A stretch of 64,000 nt of DNA from contig BMUX01000014.1 in assembly GCA_014650415.1 (NCBI GenBank), positions 61,260 through 125,259 on the forward strand. Reading direction: 5' to 3'. The notes below the pieces were generated by a model, which saw only the letters and a list, made by a program, of their open reading frames with translations, ran no database searches and had not been told where the DNA came from. Each line of letters opens with the position of its first letter. Within the stretch, counting starts at the first letter, position 1. This stretch comes from Streptomyces spiroverticillatus. Its GTDB lineage: Bacteria > Actinomycetota > Actinomycetes > Streptomycetales > Streptomycetaceae. Shown here in pieces: positions 58,656 to 64,000 of the stretch. Both the position numbers and the translations under genes were made by a program.

Positions 58656-60458
58656 ATGATCACGTTCACTGTCGACGAGTCCTGGGACCGCATCGAGAGC
58701 TGGCTCACGAGGCATGCCCCCGTCACCCACGGACTGCTGCGACCGCCGGCCGCCCCGGCGGACATCCGGGCGGCCGAACTCCGGCTTGGCTTGGCCTTCC
58801 CGCCCGACCTGAAGGAGTCGCTGCTGCGGCACGACGGCGTGGAGCTCCAGGACGGAACGCTCCGGCTCGACCACGACGGACCGCTGTCCGGAGTCGCGGA
58901 CATCGTCTCCAGTACCGAGTTCCTGCGCGAGGTCGGTGAGGACGCTGCCGAGGACGAGGCGGAGCTCACCGAGGAGGAGCGTGACGAGTACGCGTACTGG
59001 CCGCACGAACGACTGCTGGTCACCCTGGGAATCGGCTGGCAGTCCTCCGACGGGCTCTTCCTGGTCACCCGCCCCGGCCCGCACCACGGGCGGACCGGCC
59101 GGTACTTCGACGAGACGGGCTCGTCGTTCGCGCCCTGGTCGGGGCTGCGGCACTTCCTCTCCGACTTCGCCACGGCCCTGGAGAACGGCCTGCCCTTCGA
59201 CGGCCGGACACCACTGGCCCACGAGGGCCGGCTGATCTGGGACGGGGGCACCACGGTCGTCGCCGACCCGACCTCCGCCCTCGACCTCGCCGCACGGGCC
59301 GCCGAGCCGCAGGTCCCCGCAGCGGAGCCCGCCCCGCTGGCCCCGCCCGTCCCGCAGGCTGACGGGGCGTACACCGTCATCACCTTCGGGGGCAGCGGAT
59401 TCTTCGGCCCCCAACCCGAACTCCCCGTGCAGCCGGACGTCGTGTTCGTGGAGGGCATCGACCCCGGAGAAATGCTGGAACGGCTGGGCGCCGTGCCCGC
59501 GACCGCCGGACCGCGCACCCGGGAACAGGCTCGGCTGTCCGCCGACGCGCCCTGGGCCGCCCACCGCCCGATGGTCCGGGCCGGATCCTGCGGCAAGGGA
59601 TGGTCGTACGCCACGCAGGAGGGGGGTGACACGGAGTTCGACCGTCCCGAGGTGCTGGGACAGCTGTCCCGCGGAACCCGGGTGGTACGGCTGACGAAGC
59701 AGGGTTACGAGGTACGCGTGACCGTCGTGGAGGACGGCACGGAGCGGCCGGAGGCAGGCCACCGGGTCGAATCGCCGCGCGAGGACTATGTGACCGGCCC
59801 CGACGGACAGCCCGCGCTCGCGCCCGACGGTCAGCGGTGGCAGCGGATCGGTGTCGATCCCTGGCCCGGCTCGACGGCCGCCTACACGCGGCTGCTGGCA
59901 GGCCTGACGGCGGAGTACGGCATCGGCTGGGATCCGGCGGACGACACAGCAACACCACTGGCCAGCGCGTTGCTGCTGCCGGTCCTCGACGAGGTGCCGG
60001 AGGGGTGGCAACCGGTCACCGAGGTACGCGACTTCGACCTCGGTGCGGTCGTGGAGCGGACCTCACCGGAGCGGTTGCGCTCCGCGGTTGCGGCGCAGCT
60101 GAACCGGCTGGCGGCGGAGACCGGCATCGACGGCTACCCGGAGATCGCCCGGGCGCTGGAGCAGGTCGGCCGGGGCGAGCCGGTGGACCTCCCGGCGGAC
60201 GAAGCCCTCGACCTGCGGATGCGTACGATCCGCGCGGAGGCCCGGGCTGTCCGCGGGACGCTCGACACGGCCAGCCGTCAGCCGGACGCGGCGCCCGTCA
60301 CCGAGGCCGACTTCCTGGCCTGGCACGTACGGGATACGGCGGCCGGGGCCCTGCGCCGGTTCCTGCTGCTGCCCCTGCCCGCAGCGGCGGCTTCGATCCT
60401 GAACCTGCGCATGTCCGTGCACTGGCGCGACGAACTGGCGGCGGACCTGGCCGACTAG
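58656..60458 (+). CDS. SMI1/KNR4 (SUKH) domain protein
   Basis: 600 residues. The N-terminal 190 residues are a SUKH domain: ESWLTRHAPVTHGLLRPPAAPADIRAAELRLGLAFPPDLKESLLRHDGVE, then FAPWSGLRHFLSDFATALENG. The rest is an acidic, mixed region with GGSGFFGPQPEL, a segment SCGKGWSYATQEGGDTEFDRPEVLGQLSRGTRVV, and helices to the end. SUKH proteins are often immunity proteins to polymorphic toxins, but this long form may have another role. No toxin gene is beside it. Confidence 0.8.
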   Translation: MITFTVDESWDRIESWLTRHAPVTHGLLRPPAAPADIRAAELRLGLAFPPDLKESLLRHDGVELQDGTLRLDHDGPLSGVADIVSSTEFLREVGEDAAEDEAELTEEERDEYAYWPHERLLVTLGIGWQSSDGLFLVTRPGPHHGRTGRYFDETGSSFAPWSGLRHFLSDFATALENGLPFDGRTPLAHEGRLIWDGGTTVVADPTSALDLAARAAEPQVPAAEPAPLAPPVPQADGAYTVITFGGSGFFGPQPELPVQPDVVFVEGIDPGEMLERLGAVPATAGPRTREQARLSADAPWAAHRPMVRAGSCGKGWSYATQEGGDTEFDRPEVLGQLSRGTRVVRLTKQGYEVRVTVVEDGTERPEAGHRVESPREDYVTGPDGQPALAPDGQRWQRIGVDPWPGSTAAYTRLLAGLTAEYGIGWDPADDTATPLASALLLPVLDEVPEGWQPVTEVRDFDLGAVVERTSPERLRSAVAAQLNRLAAETGIDGYPEIARALEQVGRGEPVDLPADEALDLRMRTIRAEARAVRGTLDTASRQPDAAPVTEADFLAWHVRDTAAGALRRFLLLPLPAAAASILNLRMSVHWRDELAADLAD

Positions 60459-61312
60459 TCAGCCGCCCGGGAGCCGCGGCCGTGGAGGAAGGTGCCGGTC
60501 GCTGTCGGCATTCGGGGTTCGTGGCGTCGTACCCGCGGGGAGGCTGGTGGCCGACGACCGGAGGCGGGGGCAGCACCTGCCTCCAGGAGCTTCAACTTGT
60601 CTGCCTGTCAACGGTATTGGACCTCTCCCGTGACGAGATCGCCCTCACCGCCATCGGCCACGGCTCCTGGCTGGGTGGGCTCCTCGCCGACCGGATCGAA
60701 ATCGCAACCCCGCCATCCTCAGCGCCGAAGTCGGCAACGGGCCTTCCTCCCGCGCCCGCCGACGTCGCTCCAGCGGAGTGCGCGCCCATACCGGTGTCCA
60801 CCGTCCGCCGCAGCGTCTGGACGACCGCCCCGAAGTCCAGGCCGCGCGAGGACACACCGCCGGACGGCGCGTGCCAGGTGGCCCGGGGCGCGGTCCGCAG
60901 CCCGTAATGCCTGTTCGGCGCGGTGGACGTCCCGGCCGGATCGTGCCGGTCGGCGAACCGGTGAACCGCCGTAGAGAAGTTGCTGTTGAAGGGCTGGGAG
61001 GAAACGCTGTCCCCGCAGCGGGAGTTGTGGGTGCGCATCGTCTGCGTCGAGGACACTCCGGTGCCCGGCACGGACGACCGGCCTGCGTCCCCGGTCGTCC
61101 CGGCTGGAGTTCCTGCGCACGCCGGCGGGCGCACCGTCCGCCGCAGGGTACGGACGCGGGCCGCACGGGTGGCGGCTGGGTGCGGCCGTGGACCGGCCCC
61201 GAGGGCGCCGTCCGCGAATTCCGTTGAGCCCGCACCCTGCCGTCGTGTTGGCTGGCAGCACCGGACCGTGAAGACCGCGGGTTCGTCCGGCCGAACAGCC
61301 AGGGAGTGGAAC
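60459..61312. other. Intergenic, 854 bp
   Basis: No recognised gene. The minus strand at 60600-60990 stays open and has protein-like composition, but matches no family I know. Confidence 0.5.
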
Positions 61313-62110
61313 GTGCAGGACACCGGCATCGACCCCGTCGCCCACAATCGGGCGGCCTGGGACACATACGTCCGCAAGGGCAACGAGTGGACCCGGCCGG
61401 TGAGTTCGGAGGTGGTCGAGCGCGCCCGTGCCGGTGACTGGTCGGTCGTACTCATCGGGCACGAACCGGTCGACCGCTCCTGGCTGCCGGCCGACCTGAC
61501 CGGCAAGGACGTGCTGTGCCTGGCCTCCGGCGGCGGCCAGCAGGGTCCGGTCCTCGCCGCCGCGGGCGCGCGGGTCACCGTGTTCGACAACTCTCCCGGC
61601 CAGCTCCGCCAGGACCGGACGGTGGCCGAGCGGGACGGTCTCGATCTGCGCACGGTCCTGGGTGACATGAGCGACCTCGGTGCCTTCGGCGATGCCGAGT
61701 TCGACGTCGTGTTCCATCCGGTCTCGAATCTGTTCGTACCGGACGTGGCACCGGTGTGGCGCGAGTGCTTCCGTGTCCTGCGGCCTGGCGGGACGCTGCT
61801 CGCCGGCTTCCTCAACCCCGATGTGTACCTGTTCGACCACGACGCGCTCGACGAGCGGGGCGAGCTGAACGTCGTGCACACCCTGCCCTACAGCGACGTC
61901 GCGCGGTACTCCGCCGAGGAGCGCGCCGCGAAGTTCGGCGCGGACGCCGCCCTGGAGTACAGCCACACCCTCACCGGCCAGATCGGCGGGCAGCTCGCTG
62001 CGGGGTTCGTCCTCACCGGGTTCACGGAGGCCCGGCACCAGTCCGACGCGTCCGCCGCCTACCTGTCGCACTACTTCGCGACACGGGCGGTCAAGGCCAA
62101 GCGCGGGTGA
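61313..62110 (+). CDS. Class I SAM-dependent methyltransferase
   Basis: 265 residues. SAM motif I VLCLASGGGQQGPVLAAAGARVTVFDNSPGQLRQD (about 63-97), then LRTVLGDMSDLGAFGDAEFDVVFHPVSNLFVPD (motif II region) and VLRPGGTLLAGF (motif III). The N terminus HNRAAWDTYVRKGNEWTRPVS is typical of a widespread group of uncharacterised methyltransferases. The start is GTG at 61313 after GGGAG. A hairpin terminator follows. Confidence 0.88.
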   Translation: MQDTGIDPVAHNRAAWDTYVRKGNEWTRPVSSEVVERARAGDWSVVLIGHEPVDRSWLPADLTGKDVLCLASGGGQQGPVLAAAGARVTVFDNSPGQLRQDRTVAERDGLDLRTVLGDMSDLGAFGDAEFDVVFHPVSNLFVPDVAPVWRECFRVLRPGGTLLAGFLNPDVYLFDHDALDERGELNVVHTLPYSDVARYSAEERAAKFGADAALEYSHTLTGQIGGQLAAGFVLTGFTEARHQSDASAAYLSHYFATRAVKAKRG

Positions 62111-62531
62111 GCCGGGAGGGACGGCACCGGGGCACCACGTGCCGCGGCCGTCCCTTCCGTTCCCGTGCGGTGTCACTCGCTCCGATGAGCGGCAGCGCGA
62201 GTGAGCAAGTGCACACAGCAACCGACCTCGACGCCCCGGAACGGCCGGGCCTCACACGCCCCGGAACGCCCGGCCCGCCGAACTGGACTGCTGCGACCGC
62301 CTGCTGTACGACCTGGTGAACGCCTGCGGTGTCCTGCCTCCCTCGTGAGCCGGCCCGCACGCACGCCGAGGTACGGCGGGACGGCACGCGGCTCCACGAC
62401 ACCCTTGCCCCCAAGCGGCACGGGGCACGAGAGCCGAGGACTCCGCTTTCGGCCGGAAGGCCGTGCCCGGCCGGAGAACCGTCGGCCGATGCGGGCAGCC
62501 ATCCCGTACGAAACCACTACGGAGGACCACC
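62111..62531. other. Intergenic, 421 bp
   Basis: Carries the methyltransferase terminator at its start. No gene seen in the remainder. Confidence 0.55.
62117..62155. terminator. Hairpin terminator after methyltransferase gene
   Basis: AGGGACGGC (62117-62125) pairs with GCCGTCCCT (62147-62155), and an inner GGCAC/GTGCC extends the stem. Confidence 0.75.
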
Positions 62532-63209
62532 ATGGCCTCAACTCTCCGCCCGCTGAGCCCCCTTGGGCAGCGCACCCTCCTGCTGACCACCGCGGCCGTG
62601 CCGTTGACCGGCTGGACCGTGCACGCCGTCGTCCTGCACAGGCGGCTCGCCTCCTGCCGACGCGACCCGCTCACGGGGCTCCTGCGCCGTGACGCCTACA
62701 CCGCCCGCGCCCACCGGATCCTGCGCCGACAGGGCGACGACACCGCCGTGGTCCTGATCGACGCGGACCACTTCAAGGCCGTCAACGACCGCTTCGGGCA
62801 CCTCGGCGGAGACACCGTGCTCGCCGCCTTCGGGGCCCGGATCACCGCGTGGGCCGGCCCGCACGCCTCGGCGGGCAGGCTCGGGGGCGACGAGTTCGCC
62901 GTCGTCCTTCCGCTGACCGCCGCCCGTCGGCATCAGCGCCTGGAGCAACTGGTACGCATGCTGCGCACGCCGGTCCGGCTGGACGACGGCCGTACGGTCG
63001 AGGTCTCGGCCTCGGTGGGCGTCGCGACCCCGGACACGATGGGCACCCGTGACCTGTCCGCCCTGCAGCGGGCCGCCGACGCGGCGATGTACGAGGGCAA
63101 GCACACGGGCCGCGCACGGTTCGCCACTCTCGCGCACGCGGCCACACCGTCCGTGAACGGCCGCCGCGCGGGCCGGCCCGGCACCCACCAGTGGGGACGG
63201 GCGGCATGA
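62532..63209 (+). CDS. GGDEF-domain diguanylate cyclase
   Basis: 225 residues. One hydrophobic segment near the N terminus (RTLLLTTAAVPLTGWTVHAVVLH, about 15-37), then a GGDEF domain: DPLTGLLRRDAYTARA, VLIDADHFKAVNDRFGHLGGDTVLAAF and the active site RLGGDEFAVV intact (about 117-126). The I-site RxxD upstream is not evident. c-di-GMP controls Streptomyces development through BldD. GGAGGA precedes the ATG. Confidence 0.92.
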   Translation: MASTLRPLSPLGQRTLLLTTAAVPLTGWTVHAVVLHRRLASCRRDPLTGLLRRDAYTARAHRILRRQGDDTAVVLIDADHFKAVNDRFGHLGGDTVLAAFGARITAWAGPHASAGRLGGDEFAVVLPLTAARRHQRLEQLVRMLRTPVRLDDGRTVEVSASVGVATPDTMGTRDLSALQRAADAAMYEGKHTGRARFATLAHAATPSVNGRRAGRPGTHQWGRAA

Positions 63210-63335
63210 GCGCCGTCCGCCCGACCGGTTGAAGAAGCTCCGGTGATGTCCTCGGCACGCCGACCGCCGTACGCCGTACAGCGCGAAAGACCGATGATGC
63301 CGTGCGCCGGGAGAAACGTGCCCGGTGCACGGGAG

Positions 63336-63377
63336 CGCCGGACCGCGCCGGGCACCCGGCCCCGGCGCGGTCCGGCG
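63336..63377. terminator. Bidirectional terminator between GGDEF gene and endoglycosidase
   Basis: Perfect 17 bp arms at 63336-63352 and 63361-63377 with an 8 nt loop, between convergent genes. The strongest hairpin noted in the window. Confidence 0.85.
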
Positions 63378-63388
63378 ACGTCACGGCC

Positions 63389-64000
63389 CTACGGTGTGTA
63401 GACGGCGGCGCTGCCGTAGAGCTCCTTGGTGAACGCCGAGACGTCGGCGCTGCGGTCGCTGCCGTCGAGGTTGTACGTCAGGTAGACGCCGTATCCCTCG
63501 CTGACCGTGCGGCGGGCGAGGGAGGCGATCGTGTTCCGGGAGGTCCCGCCGATCTCGACAGCTGCGGGTGACAGCTTCGACTTGGGCAGGGCGATGCCCG
63601 GGACCTGCCAGGAGCCGTAGTACGGGTTCCAGGCGTAGTCGAACTTCGAGGAGACGTTGACGCCGCCGTAGGACAGGCGCGAGGCGGCCGGGCCGATGTT
63701 GTAGAGGCTGATGATCTTGCCTGGCATGTTCGCGCGCAGCGCCGTCACCAGATGCACGAAGGAACTGCTGTTCGGCTGGCCGGTGCCGTTGTTGCCGTAT
63801 TCGGCGTACTCGTCGTCGAAGTCGATGCCGTCGAGACCGTACCGTGCGACGGCGTCGGACAGCTGCTTCGCGAAGGCCGAAGCGGCCTGCTGGGAGGGGA
63901 AATTGGCGAAGCCCGCGCCCTGGTGGTTGCCGAGCACGGACAGGACCACCTTGATGCCCTTCTGCTGCAAGGGCCGGATCTCCGTGACAGCGTTATCAAG
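63389..64000 (-). CDS. Endo-beta-N-acetylglucosaminidase (GH18, Endo H-like), partial
   Basis: The C-terminal 203 residues are present; the N terminus lies beyond the right edge. LQQKGIKVVLSVLGNHQGAGFANF is followed by the GH18 active-site signature DGIDFDDEYAEYG with catalytic Glu, then NIGPAASRLSYGG and a Trp- and Tyr-rich end (YAWNPYYGSWQVPG). Endo H-type enzymes cut the chitobiose core of high-mannose N-glycans and are usually secreted. It may complement the glycoprotein-directed M60 peptidase. Confidence 0.9.
   Translation of the reverse strand, partial: LDNAVTEIRPLQQKGIKVVLSVLGNHQGAGFANFPSQQAASAFAKQLSDAVARYGLDGIDFDDEYAEYGNNGTGQPNSSSFVHLVTALRANMPGKIISLYNIGPAASRLSYGGVNVSSKFDYAWNPYYGSWQVPGIALPKSKLSPAAVEIGGTSRNTIASLARRTVSEGYGVYLTYNLDGSDRSADVSAFTKELYGSAAVYTP

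Noticed and set aside
60592..60990. Possible minus-strand gene before the methyltransferase
   Set aside because: Open and protein-like in composition but with no start, ribosome site or family motif that I could defend.

Overview
The window is chromosomal DNA of a Streptomyces-like actinomycete. It has very high GC, GTG and TTG starts, GC-rich hairpin terminators without U-tracts, a WhiB-like protein, F420-dependent chemistry and many secreted proteins. No tRNA, rRNA or CRISPR array was seen.

1-8396 (minus strand): a MarR regulator and an NmrA-like oxidoreductase are followed by two NRPS genes, C-A-T-TE and A-T-C. The second runs off the left edge. This is one end of a separate peptide pathway.

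8397-33441: a complete pyrrolobenzodiazepine (PBD) gene cluster. Gene content and order match the tomaymycin cluster (tomA to tomP) as I remember it. One arm makes a substituted anthranilate: DAHP synthase, two TrpE/PhzE-type synthases, an HpaB/HpaC hydroxylase pair, a second flavin hydroxylase and an O-methyltransferase. The other arm makes a 4-alkylproline from tyrosine: heme tyrosine hydroxylase, L-DOPA dioxygenase, gamma-glutamyltransferase-like C-C lyase, PhzF-like isomerase, F420 reductase and a 4-oxalocrotonate tautomerase homologue. TomA (A-T) and TomB (C-A-T-R) join the two units and release an aldehyde that closes to the DNA-alkylating PBD. A UvrA-like ATPase probably gives self-protection. 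No C-methyltransferase for the proline arm is present, which predicts a two-carbon side chain as in tomaymycin. Notable details are three TTA codons at the start of tomA, a TomP whose glutaminase half has lost its catalytic residues, a carrier-like relic at the TomB N terminus, and short tandem repeats at many gene junctions.

33476-39723: probable cluster border, with a flavin amine oxidase, an aromatic amino acid decarboxylase, a GNAT, a WhiB-like protein, a Tat-type exported protein and a small lipoprotein.

39752-47913: a secreted M60 metallopeptidase with lectin domains, an HTH regulator, and a two-sided Asp23/Gls24 envelope module. One arm is an ECF sigma factor, a ZAS-motif Asp23 fusion and an Asp23 protein; the other is an Asp23 protein and three membrane proteins. 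A LysM protein follows.

48374-64000: a mosaic of ordinary genes (STAS-like, hydrolase, MFS, lipase, DJ-1/PfpI, LysR, SUKH, methyltransferase, GGDEF, endoglycosidase) mixed with decayed genes: a frameshifted SDR, an htpG remnant, an IS5-type transposase remnant and a glycosidase tail. Long non-coding stretches lie between them.
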